From an uncultured Clostridia bacterium (GTDB lineage: Bacteria > Bacillota > Clostridia > Christensenellales > Borkfalkiaceae), in NCBI GenBank assembly GCA_944354125.1, contig CALVPT010000005.1, forward strand, positions 45,569 through 109,568: 64,000 nucleotides of DNA. Reading direction: 5' to 3'. The notes beneath the pieces were generated by a model. It was given only the letters and a program-made list of their open reading frames with translations. It made no database searches and was not told the DNA's origin. The translations under genes and the position numbers were made by a program. Below, one piece after another: positions 1 to 10,321 of this stretch. Numbering within the stretch: position 1 is the stretch's first letter; every line of letters starts with the position of its first letter.

Positions 1-547
1 GCTGGACAAGGACTTCAAACTCAACATAGAGGCAAACCACGCCACGCTTGCAGGCCATACGTTCGAGCACGATTTAAGGGTGTCTGCCATAAACGGCATG
101 CTCGGCTCGATAGATGCAAACCAGGGCGATTTCCTCTTAGGCTGGGACACCGACGAGTTCCCCTATGATGTTTACACCGCAACCAAGGCGATGTACGAAG
201 TTTTAAAGGCAGGCGGCGTTACGGGCGGCTTCAACTTCGATGCCAAGACAAGGCGTCCCTCGTATACCGTAGAGGACATGTTCAAGGCGTATATCCTCGG
301 AATGGATACATTTGCGCTCGGTCTTATCAAGGCGGCACAGATAATCGAGGACGGAAGACTGGACAAGTTTGTGGAAAATAGATATTCCTCGTTCAGAACT
401 TCTGAAACGGGCAAAAAGATACTTTCAAGGCAGACTTCGCTTGCAGAACTTGCGGCATATGCCGACAAACTCGGCAAGCCCGAACTTCCTTCAAGCGGCA
501 ACCAGGAAGGCCTCGAGAGCATATTCAATCAGATTTTATTCAGTTAA
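1..547 (+). CDS. xylA: Xylose isomerase, C-terminal part (5' end outside window)
   Basis: This is the 3' portion of xylose isomerase, the cytoplasmic metal-dependent enzyme that converts D-xylose to D-xylulose. The frame is open from base 2, so the gene begins upstream of the window. The translation carries [14 protein letters not shown] followed by [13 protein letters not shown], both signatures of the C-terminal half of the XylA TIM barrel with its metal-ligand His and Asp residues. A GTG at 80 lies inside this conserved block and is not the start. The stop at 545-547 is three bases before xylB, so the two are co-transcribed. About 181 residues of an expected roughly 440 are present. Confidence 0.95.
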   Translation, partial: LDKDFKLNIEANHATLAGHTFEHDLRVSAINGMLGSIDANQGDFLLGWDTDEFPYDVYTATKAMYEVLKAGGVTGGFNFDAKTRRPSYTVEDMFKAYILGMDTFALGLIKAAQIIEDGRLDKFVENRYSSFRTSETGKKILSRQTSLAELAAYADKLGKPELPSSGNQEGLESIFNQILFS

Positions 548-550
548 GTT

Positions 551-2023
551 ATGAGTACATATATCGGCATAGACCTCGGCACGTCGTCGGTAAAACTTCT
601 GCTCGTGTCCGAGGAGGGGCGCATTTTAAACAGCGCGGTAAAGAGCTATCCCATATCCTATCCTGAAAGCGGCTGGTCGGAGCAGAACCCCGAGGACTGG
701 TTCAAAGAGACCATTTCGGGAATGAAGGAGCTGCTGTGCGGACAGGACAGGTCGGAGGTAAAGGGCATAGGCATAGGCGGTCAGATGCACGGCCTTGTAA
801 TGCTCGATAAAGATGACGACGTAATCCGTCCCGCTATCCTTTGGAACGACGGCAGAACGCAGAAACAGACCGACTATCTCAACGAGGTAATAGGCAAAGA
901 CAAGCTCTCTCAGTACACGGCAAACATTGCGTTCGCAGGGTTTACCGCGCCCAAAATACTGTGGGTAAGGGAGAACGAGCCCAATAATTTCGCCAGAATT
1001 GAAAAGATAATGCTTCCTAAGGACTATGTGGCGTACCGCCTTGGCGGCGTGCACTGCACGGACTATTCGGATGCGTCGGGCATGCTCCTTCTGGACGTAA
1101 AGAACAGGCGCTGGAGCAGGGAAATGCTGGAGATATGCGGCGTAAAGAGCGAGTGGCTGCCCGAGCTTTACGAGTCATACGAGAAAGTGGGCACAATTCT
1201 GCCGTCCGTTGCCGAAGATCTGGGACTTTCGCCCGATGTCGTGCTTGCGGCTGGCGCAGGCGACAATGCCGCGGCGGCGGTCGGTACGGGCACGGTATGC
1301 GGCGGAGCGTGCAATCTCTCCCTCGGGACGAGCGGCACGGCATTCATCGTCGGCGACGGCTTTTCGGTCGACGAAAAAAATGCGCTCCATTCCTTCTGTC
1401 ACGCCAACGGCGGTTATCATCTGATGGGCTGCATTCTTTCGGCGGCGTCCTGCAACGAGTGGTGGATGAAAAAGGTGCTCAACACCTCCGACTTTGCCGC
1501 CGAACAGCAAGGACTTGAAAGCCTCTTAGGCAAAAACGAGGTCATATTTTTGCCTTACCTTATGGGCGAACGCAGTCCGCACAACGACGTCAACGCGCGC
1601 GCTGCCTTTATCGGCATGAGGCCGGATACTTCCAGGGGCAACATTACGCTCGCCGTAATGGAGGGCGTGGCATTCGCCCTGCGCGATTGCATGGAGGTGG
1701 CAAAGTCAAACGGCATACGCGTCTCGTCTACCCGCATATGCGGCGGCGGTGCAAAGAGCAGGCTTTGGCTCAGAGTAATGGCAAACGTCATGGGTATACC
1801 AGTAGAGACCGTGCAGATAGAGGAGGGACCTTCCTACGGCGCGGCAATACTTGCTATGGTGGCGTGCGGAAGGTATAAGAGCGTAGACGAGGCGACGAAA
1901 CGACTCATACGCATAAAGGATACCGTATTGCCCGACGCGCAGACGGTTGCAAAGTATGAAGATAAATATCGCGTCTTTAAAATGCTCTATCCGGCTCTTA
2001 AAGATGCGTTTGCGAAGTTCTGA
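551..2023 (+). CDS. xylB: Xylulokinase (FGGY family)
   Basis: Xylulokinase phosphorylates D-xylulose to xylulose 5-phosphate, feeding the pentose phosphate pathway. At 490 residues it is full length for the FGGY carbohydrate kinases. The N-terminal actin-like domain opens with GIDLGTSSVKLLL (ATP phosphate loop). GIGIGGQMHGLV and ILWNDGRT follow, typical of xylulokinase substrate contacts. The second domain has AGAGDNAAAAVGTG near residue 235 and the adenosine-loop region ICGGGAKSRLW near residue 398. The start ATG lies three bases after the xylA stop, so translation is probably coupled. With xylA and the downstream GH43 enzyme it forms a xylose/xylo-oligosaccharide utilisation operon. No dedicated promoter is seen here. 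Confidence 0.95.
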   Translation: MSTYIGIDLGTSSVKLLLVSEEGRILNSAVKSYPISYPESGWSEQNPEDWFKETISGMKELLCGQDRSEVKGIGIGGQMHGLVMLDKDDDVIRPAILWNDGRTQKQTDYLNEVIGKDKLSQYTANIAFAGFTAPKILWVRENEPNNFARIEKIMLPKDYVAYRLGGVHCTDYSDASGMLLLDVKNRRWSREMLEICGVKSEWLPELYESYEKVGTILPSVAEDLGLSPDVVLAAGAGDNAAAAVGTGTVCGGACNLSLGTSGTAFIVGDGFSVDEKNALHSFCHANGGYHLMGCILSAASCNEWWMKKVLNTSDFAAEQQGLESLLGKNEVIFLPYLMGERSPHNDVNARAAFIGMRPDTSRGNITLAVMEGVAFALRDCMEVAKSNGIRVSSTRICGGGAKSRLWLRVMANVMGIPVETVQIEEGPSYGAAILAMVACGRYKSVDEATKRLIRIKDTVLPDAQTVAKYEDKYRVFKMLYPALKDAFAKF

Positions 2024-2044
2024 AATTTCAAGGGGGAAACAATC

Positions 2045-3478
2045 ATGAAAAAACAGGCATTAAATCCATATCTGCCCAGCTATGAATACATACCCGACGG
2101 CGAACCTCACGTGTTCGGCGACAGGGTATATGTCTACGGCTCGCACGACAGGTTCAACGGCGGAGGGTTCTGCATGAACGACTACATCACCTGGTCGGCG
2201 CCCGTCGACGACCTCAGCGACTGGCGGTACGAAGGGGTAATTTACAAAAAGACGGACGACCCTCACTATAAGGGCAGGGGCAGCATGTATGCGCCCGACG
2301 TCTGCCGCGCGCCCGACGGCAAGTACTATCTGTACTATGCGTTCAATCCGGGCATAACCAGAAAGAGCTGGGCAATACGCTGCGCGGTATCCGACAGCCC
2401 GTCGGGACCTTTCAGATACCACGGCGAAGTCGACCTCTATCCATATTCGCGCGAGTTTCTGCCCTTTGACCCTGCGGTATACGTAGAGGACGGCAGGGTA
2501 TGGCTGTACTACGGTTCGGGAATGTTCTTCCCCGTCCTTGGCACTTCCAAAAAGAAGGTAATGGGCGGCGCGGTCGTCGAACTCGACCCTGCGGATATGC
2601 TTACTTTAAAGGGCAAACCCGTACAGACTATGCCTTCGGGCGGCGAGCTCGGCGGACACAGCTTTTTCGAGGCGTCGTCTATGCGCAAGATAGGCGACAG
2701 GTACTATTTCGTCTATTCGTCGGCAATAGGGCATGAACTCTGCTATGCAGTCGGGGATTCACCCGTCGGTCCGTTCACATTCGGCGGCACGATAGTTTCA
2801 AACGGCGACATAGGGCTTCTCGAGGTGCATAACGGCCCCAAGACGGCATCGAATTATACCGGCAACACGCACGGCGGAATACTCACGCTTAAGGATAAAA
2901 ATTACATTTTCTATCACCGTCAGACCAACCGCAACTGTTTCTCGCGCCAGGGATGTGCGGAAGAGATAAAAGTTGAGCCCGACGGCTCTATAAAGCAGGT
3001 AGAAATGACCAGCTGCGGCCTCAACGGCGGCCCTCTGGAGGGCAGCGGCGAGTACGAGGCGAGAATAGCCTGCAATCTGACCTCGCGCAAGGGCGGCAGG
3101 TTCCATTCAAAGCCGTTCGGCAAAAACAAGGCGGGCTGTCACCCCTATTTCACCCAGAGCGGCGGCGACAGGGAGGGCTACGGCGACCAGTACATCGCCA
3201 ACTTCTGCAACGGCGCAATGGCGGGATTCAAGTATTTCGACATAAAGAATCTAAAGCGCATAGGCGTAACCGTACGCGGAAATGCCGAGGGAATAATGTA
3301 TGTAAGAAATGAGCCTTTCGGCGCGGTGGTTGCTGAAATTGCCATACATCCGACTGCTTCTGACAAGACCTTCTATGGCGAATATGGCGGCAATGACGGC
3401 AAAAAGGCGCTGTATTTCACCTTTGAAGGCAAGGGTAAAATAGATAAATTCACTAAGATAGTGCTGGAAAGGGGATAA
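2045..3478 (+). CDS. Glycoside hydrolase family 43 (beta-xylosidase/arabinofuranosidase type)
   Basis: A 477-residue protein with the GH43 five-bladed propeller pattern. The N-terminus has NPYLPSYEYIPDGEPHVF, leading to the blade with the expected general-base Asp. YAPDVCRAPDGKYYLYYAF carries the pKa-modulating Asp, and SFFEASSMRKIGDRYYFVYS near residue 210 carries the general-acid Glu. The last 130 or so residues resemble a CBM6-like beta-sandwich that often follows GH43 domains. No signal peptide is present, so it should act in the cytoplasm on imported xylo- or arabino-oligosaccharides. A good ribosome site (AGGGGG) precedes the ATG, and it lies 21 bases after xylB. Exact substrate cannot be told from sequence. 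Confidence 0.88.
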   Translation: MKKQALNPYLPSYEYIPDGEPHVFGDRVYVYGSHDRFNGGGFCMNDYITWSAPVDDLSDWRYEGVIYKKTDDPHYKGRGSMYAPDVCRAPDGKYYLYYAFNPGITRKSWAIRCAVSDSPSGPFRYHGEVDLYPYSREFLPFDPAVYVEDGRVWLYYGSGMFFPVLGTSKKKVMGGAVVELDPADMLTLKGKPVQTMPSGGELGGHSFFEASSMRKIGDRYYFVYSSAIGHELCYAVGDSPVGPFTFGGTIVSNGDIGLLEVHNGPKTASNYTGNTHGGILTLKDKNYIFYHRQTNRNCFSRQGCAEEIKVEPDGSIKQVEMTSCGLNGGPLEGSGEYEARIACNLTSRKGGRFHSKPFGKNKAGCHPYFTQSGGDREGYGDQYIANFCNGAMAGFKYFDIKNLKRIGVTVRGNAEGIMYVRNEPFGAVVAEIAIHPTASDKTFYGEYGGNDGKKALYFTFEGKGKIDKFTKIVLERG

Positions 3479-3570
3479 AACGGGGCGTATGCCTGATGAA
3501 AGGCTGCGGCACGGTAAGGTACGAAAACGGACTGCTCATTATATGGCGCAATGTCCGCAAATATTTGATT

Positions 3571-3602
3571 CGGCGCAGAGCAATAACGTTCTGCGCCGTT
3601 CT
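3571..3602 (+). terminator. Terminator-like hairpin after the xylose operon
   Basis: A perfect nine-base stem (CGGCGCAGA at 3571-3579 pairing with TCTGCGCCG at 3590-3598) with a ten-base loop, followed by a weak T-rich stretch. It lies about 90 bases after the GH43 stop and before the next promoter. The poor U-tract lowers confidence. Confidence 0.6.
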
Positions 3603-3616
3603 TATGCCATCGGTTA

Positions 3617-3645
3617 TTGACGGCAGAGTGACGGGGTGATATAAT
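3617..3645 (+). promoter_or_regulatory. Sigma-A promoter for the 36-codon peptide gene
   Basis: TTGACG (3617-3622) and TATAAT (3640-3645) are separated by exactly 17 bases. Transcription would start near 3652 and run through the short gene at 3732-3842. Confidence 0.75.
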
Positions 3646-3731
3646 TTTTATGTAATAATACGCAATTGCTTCACGGCCGTTACAGGTAGGGAGCTGTGGT
3701 ACTGCACAATTGCATTCAGAAGGAGAGACAG

Positions 3732-3842
3732 GTGACCGGAACTGTAAAAAAGAACAGTTATAAAATATTTCCGCACATGACCTTAAGCATATACATTCAT
3801 TTGCTTGCCCTGGTTGCGGTTATCTCCGTCTGCGCTGGGTAA
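3732..3842 (+). CDS. Short membrane peptide, 36 codons
   Basis: A GTG-started frame preceded by a strong Shine-Dalgarno (AAGGAGAG, about seven bases upstream), with its own near-consensus promoter at 3617-3645. The product has a basic N-terminus (KKNSYKIFPH) followed by one hydrophobic stretch (LSIYIHLLALVAVISVCAG) and then stops, so it looks like a single-span membrane peptide. Gene-like signals but no recognisable family. It could be a small regulatory or leader peptide, a type-I-toxin-like peptide, or the surviving N-terminus of a decayed membrane sensor. The rest of the 533-base gap between GH43 and the topoisomerase holds the terminator before it and the promoter and leader after it. Confidence 0.5.
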   Translation: MTGTVKKNSYKIFPHMTLSIYIHLLALVAVISVCAG

Positions 3843-3862
3843 AATAAAATTGTATGCGGTAC

Positions 3863-3891
3863 TTGCATTTTTATACAAGATATGGTATAAT
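3863..3891 (+). promoter_or_regulatory. Sigma-A promoter for the topoisomerase operon
   Basis: TTGCAT (3863-3868), a 17-base spacer and TATAAT (3886-3891), with an extended -10 TGG just before the hexamer. It lies 120 bases upstream of the ParE/GyrB start. Confidence 0.8.
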
Positions 3892-4011
3892 CCGATAGAT
3901 ATATTATAAACACGCGCGCAAGGCAGGCAATATCGCAATTTTTGCCGCCGCCGGAATAGGCGGCAGGGGATATGCGGCGGCGCGGACGGACGGGTATTCG
4001 GGAAGATTCAG
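3892..4011 (+). promoter_or_regulatory. GC-rich structured 5' leader of the topoisomerase operon
   Basis: Between the -10 box and the start codon lie about 115 bases of transcript with strong folding potential. TGCCGCC and GGCGGCA around 3943-3964 pair across a nine-base loop, and flanking CGCGCG and GGCGGCGCG runs may extend the structure. The ribosome site is GGGAAG. No known riboswitch class was recognised; structure is inferred by eye. Confidence 0.4.
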
Positions 4012-6093
4012 ATGGCAGAAAAAAGTTACAACGCAGACGATTTAAAAGTACTTGAAGGACTGGAGGCCGTAAGGGTAAGGCCGGGCATGTATATCGGCTC
4101 TACGGGAGTGAAGGGACTTCATCATATCCTCTGGGAGATTGTCGACAACTCCATAGACGAGGCGGCAAACGGCTATGCCGACGAGATAACCGTCATCCTG
4201 CACGAGGACGGCTCTGCCTCGGTGGAGGACAACGGCAGAGGCATGCCCACCGACATAAACACCAAGACGGGCATGTCGGGCGTTGAACTCATATTCACCA
4301 AGCTGCACGCCGGCGGCAAGTTCGACAGCGGCAACTATGCCTTTTCGGGCGGACTGCACGGCGTCGGCGCATCGGTTACAAACGCCCTTTCGCGCTGGCT
4401 TAAGGTAGAGGTATTCAGGGGCACCGTCTTCAAGATGAGCTTTACCTCAAAATACGACAGCAAGAAGAAAAAGTGGCTGTGCGGCATACCTGACGGACCA
4501 ATCGTCAACACGGGCGAAAAGACCAAAAAACGCGGATCGTATGTGCGTTTTATGCCCGATTCCGAGGTGTTCGAGACGGTAGATTGGAACCACGACACAG
4601 TAGCAAAGCGTCTCAAAGAACTGGCGTTTTTAAATAAGGGCGTAAAGATAAATTTCATAGACAACAGACAGCTTTATAAGATGGAGGACGTCACCGACGA
4701 GGAGGGCGAAACCTCGCTCAAGAAAGTGCCTCTTCCCAAAAAGGAGCCCGTAAGCTATAAGTATGACGGCGGTCTCGTCGACTTCGTCGATTATCTCAAC
4801 GACGGCAAGACGGCTATTTATCCCAAGCCGCTCTTCTATTCGACGGTAAAGGACATACAGATAAAGGGCGCACCCGCAGGCAAGATAAAGATAGACTTTG
4901 CAATATCGCATACCAAGGACGACGAGGAAAATCTGTGCTCGTTCGTCAACAATATCTCGACTATCGAGGGCGGCTATCACGAGATAGGCTTCCACAACGG
5001 ACTTTTGAAGGCTGTCAACGACTACGCGAGAAACAACGGCATTTTAAAGAGCAAGGACCCCGCGTTTATCGCCGACGACGTCAAGGAGGGACTTACTGCC
5101 GTCCTGACCGTTCAGCTCAACAACGTCGAATTTGAGGGACAGACCAAGACAAAGCTCGGCAATCCCGAGGCGAAGGCGCCCGTGGAACAGGCGGTGGTGG
5201 AGGGACTTGCCTCCCTCATGGCGGTAAGGGCAAACAAGTCAGCCTTCGAGGAGATAGCAAAGAAGGCAAAGTTCGCCGCAGACGACAGAATAAAGCACCG
5301 CGCGGAGAGGGACGTAGCCAAAGCCGCGTCCGAAAACGACGGACTCAATTTAATCGGCAAGCTTGCGCCCTGTTCGGGCAAAAATCCCGACCTGAACGAG
5401 CTGTTCATAGTCGAGGGCGATTCGGCGGGCGGCACGGCAAAGCAGGCAAGGGTAAGGCAGTTCCAGTCCATTCTGCCATTGAGGGGCAAGCCGCTCAACG
5501 TGCAGAAAAAGAGCGCGCTCCAGGCGCTCCAGAACGAGGAGATAAAGACGCTCGTGTCGGCGATAGGCGCAGGATTTAACCGCACTTTCGAGGTCGACAA
5601 GACGCGCTATAAAAAAGTCATAATTCTCTCCGATGCCGACCAGGACGGCATGCACATACGCTGCATACTCCTTACATTCTTCTTTAAATATATGCGCGAA
5701 CTCATAGCCGCAGGCTATGTATATATCGGCATGCCTCCGCTCTATAAGGTATATAAAAAGGACGTGGTGGAGTATGCCTACGACGACAAGGAGCTCGACG
5801 AAAAGATAAAGAAGGTCGGCAAGGGGTACTCTCTTCAGAGGTACAAGGGTCTGGGCGAAATGTCCGCCGACCAGCTCTGGGAGACGACCATGAATCCCGC
5901 GACGCGCAACCTCATACAGGTAACGCTCGAAAATATACAGGAAGCGTCCAAGATGATAGAGATGCTGATGGGCGACAAGGTCGAGGGCAGAAAACAGTTC
6001 CTCGCCGAAAATGCCGACTTCAACAAGGTGGACGGCTTCATCGAAAAGGTAAACATAGAAAAGAAAGAAGGCTACGGCGGAGAAGAGGTATAA
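4012..6093 (+). CDS. parE: Type IIA DNA topoisomerase subunit B (ParE/GyrB family)
   Basis: The ATPase subunit of a type IIA topoisomerase, 693 residues. The GHKL ATPase domain has EIVDNSIDEA (Glu base), EDNGRGMPTD and SGGLHGVGASVTNALS. The transducer follows, then the TOPRIM region with FIVEGDSAGGTAKQ (Glu/Gly) near residue 465 and SDADQDGMHIR (acidic metal-binding pair) near residue 543, and the C-terminal QRYKGLGEMSADQLWETTMN. It pairs with the subunit A gene seven bases downstream. Gyrase and topoisomerase IV B subunits are hard to separate by eye. The assignment to topo IV rests on its partner's atypical C-terminus and the absence of dnaA/recF neighbours, so gyrB is the alternative. The start is supported by GGGAAG upstream. 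Confidence 0.85.
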   Translation: MAEKSYNADDLKVLEGLEAVRVRPGMYIGSTGVKGLHHILWEIVDNSIDEAANGYADEITVILHEDGSASVEDNGRGMPTDINTKTGMSGVELIFTKLHAGGKFDSGNYAFSGGLHGVGASVTNALSRWLKVEVFRGTVFKMSFTSKYDSKKKKWLCGIPDGPIVNTGEKTKKRGSYVRFMPDSEVFETVDWNHDTVAKRLKELAFLNKGVKINFIDNRQLYKMEDVTDEEGETSLKKVPLPKKEPVSYKYDGGLVDFVDYLNDGKTAIYPKPLFYSTVKDIQIKGAPAGKIKIDFAISHTKDDEENLCSFVNNISTIEGGYHEIGFHNGLLKAVNDYARNNGILKSKDPAFIADDVKEGLTAVLTVQLNNVEFEGQTKTKLGNPEAKAPVEQAVVEGLASLMAVRANKSAFEEIAKKAKFAADDRIKHRAERDVAKAASENDGLNLIGKLAPCSGKNPDLNELFIVEGDSAGGTAKQARVRQFQSILPLRGKPLNVQKKSALQALQNEEIKTLVSAIGAGFNRTFEVDKTRYKKVIILSDADQDGMHIRCILLTFFFKYMRELIAAGYVYIGMPPLYKVYKKDVVEYAYDDKELDEKIKKVGKGYSLQRYKGLGEMSADQLWETTMNPATRNLIQVTLENIQEASKMIEMLMGDKVEGRKQFLAENADFNKVDGFIEKVNIEKKEGYGGEEV

Positions 6094-6099
6094 GGGAAT

Positions 6100-8586
6100 A
6101 TGGCTAAGAAGAACAATAACGACAATTTCCAGACCTTCATTCCGCAGGGCAAGGTGTTCTCCACTCCGCTCGAGGAGGTAATGCCCCAGTCAATGTTGCC
6201 CTATGCCGAGTTCGTAATACTCGACAGGGCGCTTCCCAGGGTGGAGGACGGCTTAAAGCCCGTCCAGCGCAGAATACTCTACACCATGGCGGAGATGGGA
6301 CTTACTCCCGACAAGCCGCATAAAAAATCGGCTAGAATAGTCGGCGACTGCATGGGTAAATATCACCCTCACGGCGACAGCTCGGTCTACGACGCCATGG
6401 TAAGAATGGCGCAGGACTTCAACATGCGCATGACGCTGGTCAACGGTCACGGCAACTTCGGCTCGGTGGACGGCGACCCCGCCGCGGCGATGAGATACAC
6501 CGAGGCAAGGCTGGAGCCGCTCGCCCTGGAGCTTTTGAGGGATATGGACAAGGAGACCGTGCCATTTTCCTTCAACTTTGACGACAGCCTGTTGGAGCCC
6601 GATATCCTCCCGGGCAGATTTCCCAATCTGCTCGTAAACGGCGCAAACGGCATAGCCGTAGGTCTTGCCACAAACATTCCCACGCACAACCTCGCCGAGG
6701 TCATAGACGGCGTGTGCGCGTATATAGATAACCCCAGAATATCCCTCGCCGAGATGATGAAAATCATTCCCGGCCCCGACTTCTCGACGGGCGGCTATAT
6801 AATCCGCAACGAGCTAAGGCAGGCATACGAGACGGGCAAGGGCAGGATAATTCTGCGTGCGAGATATTCCGTCGAGATGGGCGAAAACGGCAAGAAGGAG
6901 ATAATAATCACCGAACTGCCCTACCAGACCAACAAGGCCGACCTCCTCCGCAAGATAATGGTCATGAAGGAGGAAAAAAAGGACATACTTTCGGGCATTG
7001 CAGACATCGTAGACGAGTCGGACAGAACGGGCATGCGCGCCGTCATATACCTCAAAAAGGAAGCGGACACCGACGCGATACTCTCATACCTCTTCAAATA
7101 TACCGACCTCGAGTGCACGTTCGGCATAAACATGGTTGCCATCGCAGGCGGCAAGCCCCAGCAGCTGGGACTTCTTGACATAATACGCTACTACGTGACC
7201 TATCAGCGTCAGGTTATAGTAAGGCGCACCAAGTACGAACTCAAAGAGGCGGAGGCGCGCTGTCACATACTCGAAGGACTGATAATCGGCGTGCACAACA
7301 TCGACGAGGTCATAAGGATAATCAAGACGAGCGAATCGACGCCCGTCGCAAGGACGAGGCTGATGGAGACCTTCGCGCTCTCCGAACGCCAGGCGCAGGC
7401 AATACTCGATTTAAGGCTGGCGCGCCTTGCAAAGCTCGAGATAAAAAAGCTCGAGGACGAACTTAAGGAACTCAAAAAGAAGATTGCGCGGCTTAAAGCC
7501 ATTCTCGCCAGCAAGGACGAGCAGATGGCGATAGTCAAGAGCGAAATGCGCGAAATACGCGACAAGTATCCCTGCCCCAGAAAGTCGGAGATAGTCGACT
7601 CGGCGGAGGATATAAAGGTATTCCGACAGGACATCAAGCGCGCGGCAACCGACTGGGTATGCGCCATAACCGCGGGCAATAACATAAGACTTATCGACAG
7701 GATAGAGTACGACCAGAAATGCAAAAAGCCGCTGTCGGCAAATTTCCGCGCCGACTCCGTTTTCAAGGATGTCGTGTTCGGCCGTTCGGACGGAACGCTT
7801 CTCATATTCACGAGCTACGGCAACTGCATAAAGCTCGACCTGAACGAATACGACGCCACGGGCTTCAACGGCGCGGCGCTTAAGCTCAAGGACATAAACG
7901 ACGCCGTTCTGCGCGGCGAAATACCCGTAAAGCTGTTTACCTTTGTCGGCGACGTGCCCGAAGGCGAATTGTTGTTCTTTACCAGACAGGGCACGGTCAA
8001 GCGCACGCCGTGGGCGGAATATGCCGTCGGCAAGCCGTCCTTCCCCGCAATCAAACTCAAGACGGGGGACGAGCTTCTGACCGTCGAAAACTTCGACCCC
8101 GACGTGCAGGACAACACTATGTGCTTCGTAACGCGGCAGGGCATGTGTCTCAATGCCGAAAAGGACGACATACCCTCCCAGGGCAGAGTGACGGCAGGCG
8201 TAAGGGGCATACTCCTGAACGACGGCGACGAGGTGGCGTTCGCAACCCAGATGTACGGAGAGGGCGAAATAATCGTCGTATCCAAAAAGGGACAGATGAA
8301 GAGGGTCATAGCCTCGCTGTTCTCGCCCATGGGCAGGGGCAGGAAGGGCATGCTCATCATAGACAGCAAGTCGGAGGTAATGTTTGCCGACTACGTGACC
8401 GTGCCGTATAAGATAGGCATAGTCAGGGAGGACAACTCCTTCGCGGAGATGGATACCGAGGACATAAGAATAGAGCCGCGTCCCTCCAAGGGCAAGCCCG
8501 TGCAGGGCTCTTCGCCCGTAAAAGAGGTCGTCGCGCTAAAGTACCGTTCGGACTATTCCGACGGCAACATGCAGATAAAATTTTAA
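6100..8586 (+). CDS. parC: Type IIA DNA topoisomerase subunit A (ParC/GyrA family)
   Basis: The DNA breakage-rejoining subunit, 828 residues. The winged-helix domain carries [11 protein letters not shown] and [20 protein letters not shown] (the quinolone-determining region), then [14 protein letters not shown] containing the catalytic Tyr-bearing AMRYTE motif near residue 130. A long coiled-coil tower near residues 440-490 ([20 protein letters not shown]) precedes a C-terminal six-bladed propeller. A canonical GyrA box (QRRGGKG) is absent: the nearest match is GRGRKGML, which favours topoisomerase IV or a divergent gyrase. The N-terminus ([17 protein letters not shown]) matches a topo IV-like A subunit common in Clostridia. 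It is cotranscribed with the B subunit. Confidence 0.86.
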   Translation: MAKKNNNDNFQTFIPQGKVFSTPLEEVMPQSMLPYAEFVILDRALPRVEDGLKPVQRRILYTMAEMGLTPDKPHKKSARIVGDCMGKYHPHGDSSVYDAMVRMAQDFNMRMTLVNGHGNFGSVDGDPAAAMRYTEARLEPLALELLRDMDKETVPFSFNFDDSLLEPDILPGRFPNLLVNGANGIAVGLATNIPTHNLAEVIDGVCAYIDNPRISLAEMMKIIPGPDFSTGGYIIRNELRQAYETGKGRIILRARYSVEMGENGKKEIIITELPYQTNKADLLRKIMVMKEEKKDILSGIADIVDESDRTGMRAVIYLKKEADTDAILSYLFKYTDLECTFGINMVAIAGGKPQQLGLLDIIRYYVTYQRQVIVRRTKYELKEAEARCHILEGLIIGVHNIDEVIRIIKTSESTPVARTRLMETFALSERQAQAILDLRLARLAKLEIKKLEDELKELKKKIARLKAILASKDEQMAIVKSEMREIRDKYPCPRKSEIVDSAEDIKVFRQDIKRAATDWVCAITAGNNIRLIDRIEYDQKCKKPLSANFRADSVFKDVVFGRSDGTLLIFTSYGNCIKLDLNEYDATGFNGAALKLKDINDAVLRGEIPVKLFTFVGDVPEGELLFFTRQGTVKRTPWAEYAVGKPSFPAIKLKTGDELLTVENFDPDVQDNTMCFVTRQGMCLNAEKDDIPSQGRVTAGVRGILLNDGDEVAFATQMYGEGEIIVVSKKGQMKRVIASLFSPMGRGRKGMLIIDSKSEVMFADYVTVPYKIGIVREDNSFAEMDTEDIRIEPRPSKGKPVQGSSPVKEVVALKYRSDYSDGNMQIKF

Positions 8587-8602
8587 CGGGAGAAGATATA
8601 AG

Positions 8603-10321
8603 ATGTTAAAACAGTACATCGATGCGGCGGCAGGTCGCACCAAGGCGGACATAGTCCTCAAAAACGCTAGCTACGTAAACGTGTATACGGGCAGGACGGA
8701 CAAGGGCGACATAGCCATAGTCGGCGACAGGATTGTCGGCGTCGGAAAGTACGAAGGCATAAAGGAATACGACGTGGAGGGACTTACCGTCCTCCCCGGA
8801 TACATCGACGGCCACGTGCACATCGAAAGTTCCCAGCTTTCGCCCGAGGAGTTCGCCTCGCTCATCGTTCCGAGAGGCACCACGACGATTATAGCCGACC
8901 CTCACGAGATAACCAACGTATGCGGCATGGACGGCGTGGACTATATCGTAAAGGCGTCGAAAAACATTCCCCTCGACGTAAAGGTTCAGCTTCCCTCCTG
9001 CGTGCCTGCAACCCCGTTCGAGACGAGCGGAGCAATCCTTTCGGGCAAGGACATAGAGGAGCATATCTGTGACGACGGCGTGTTCGGTCTGGGCGAATTC
9101 ATGAACTATCCCGGCGTAATCGACGCCGACCCCGACGTAATCAGAAAGCTGGAGGCGGCTCACCGCGCAGGAAAGATAATCGACGGCCACGCGCCTGCAA
9201 TAAGCGGAAACGCGCTCAACGCATATCTCTGCGGCGGCATCTCCACCGACCACGAATGCGTGTCTGTCGAAGAAATCGACGAAAAGATATCCAAGGGCAT
9301 GTATGTGCATTTAAGGCACGGCTCCTCTACGCGCAACCTCGTGTCCAATTGCAAGGCGGTAAATGCCGCTAACATGCGCAGATTCATTCTCTGCACGGAC
9401 GATCGTCACGCCGCAGATTTAAAGGAAAAGGGACACATAGACGACGCGCTCCGCAAGGCGGTGGCAGGCGGACTCGACCCCATATGGGCGGTCACAATCG
9501 CAACGCTCAACGGCGCCGAGTGCTATTCATTGAAGGACAAGGGCGCGATAGCTCCCATGAAGGTCGCCGACCTCGTCGTCGTCGACAATCTCAAAGACTT
9601 CAATGCAAAGTACGTGTTCAAGGACGGCAAGCTCGTAGCCGAGGACGGCAAGCCTCTCTTCGATACGACCAGGAGATATCTTCCCCAAAGCGTGCTCAAC
9701 ACCGTGCACGTCGACGAGCTTAAGGCGGACGACTTCAGACTTAAGCTGAAGGGCAGAAAGGCTAGAGTCATGACCATTCTCCCCGGCAACGTTGTTACGG
9801 GTTGCGAGATAATGGACATAAATTCCAAGGACGGCGACGTCGACATAGTCGGAACGGACGTCCTCAAGATGGCGGTAGTCGAACGCCATAAGCATACGGG
9901 CAACATCGGCAAGGGACTTCTGAAGGGTTATGGCTTCAAGGGCGGCGCGATGGGCATAACCATCTCGCACGACTCCCACAACATAATTCTCCTCGGCGAC
10001 GACAACGAGAGCATGGCAAAGGCCGCCAACGAACTTGCAAGGATAGGCGGCGGCATGGTCATAGCCGACAAAAAGGCGGACAAGGTGTATTCGCTTACGC
10101 TCGACATCGGCGGACTTATGTCCTCGAGGGATGCCGAAAGTCTGCAAAGGGACAGCAAGGCGCTCATAGAGCGCGCCTATTCCATGGGCGTAGACAGGGA
10201 ACAGGAGGCGTTCATGTCGCTGGCGTTCCTCTCGCTCGCCGTCATTCCCCAACTCAAGCTGCTGGATACGGGTCTTTTCGACGTAACCAAGTTTGCCTTC
10301 ACCACGGTTGACGCCGAATAA
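8603..10321 (+). CDS. ade: Adenine deaminase
   Basis: A 572-residue amidohydrolase that converts adenine to hypoxanthine in purine salvage. Metal-binding motifs are visible in order: GYIDGHVHIESS near residue 70, ADPHEITNVCG near residue 98, GEFMNYPGV near residue 143, IDGHAPAISG near residue 193 and STDHECVS near residue 214. The C-terminal half (GYGFKGGAMGITISHDSHN) is typical of the bacterial Ade family. Length is normal for the family. The ATG follows GGGAGAAG and lies 16 bases after the topoisomerase A gene, so it is probably the last gene of that transcript, since a good terminator follows at 10422-10465. Confidence 0.93.
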   Translation: MLKQYIDAAAGRTKADIVLKNASYVNVYTGRTDKGDIAIVGDRIVGVGKYEGIKEYDVEGLTVLPGYIDGHVHIESSQLSPEEFASLIVPRGTTTIIADPHEITNVCGMDGVDYIVKASKNIPLDVKVQLPSCVPATPFETSGAILSGKDIEEHICDDGVFGLGEFMNYPGVIDADPDVIRKLEAAHRAGKIIDGHAPAISGNALNAYLCGGISTDHECVSVEEIDEKISKGMYVHLRHGSSTRNLVSNCKAVNAANMRRFILCTDDRHAADLKEKGHIDDALRKAVAGGLDPIWAVTIATLNGAECYSLKDKGAIAPMKVADLVVVDNLKDFNAKYVFKDGKLVAEDGKPLFDTTRRYLPQSVLNTVHVDELKADDFRLKLKGRKARVMTILPGNVVTGCEIMDINSKDGDVDIVGTDVLKMAVVERHKHTGNIGKGLLKGYGFKGGAMGITISHDSHNIILLGDDNESMAKAANELARIGGGMVIADKKADKVYSLTLDIGGLMSSRDAESLQRDSKALIERAYSMGVDREQEAFMSLAFLSLAVIPQLKLLDTGLFDVTKFAFTTVDAE

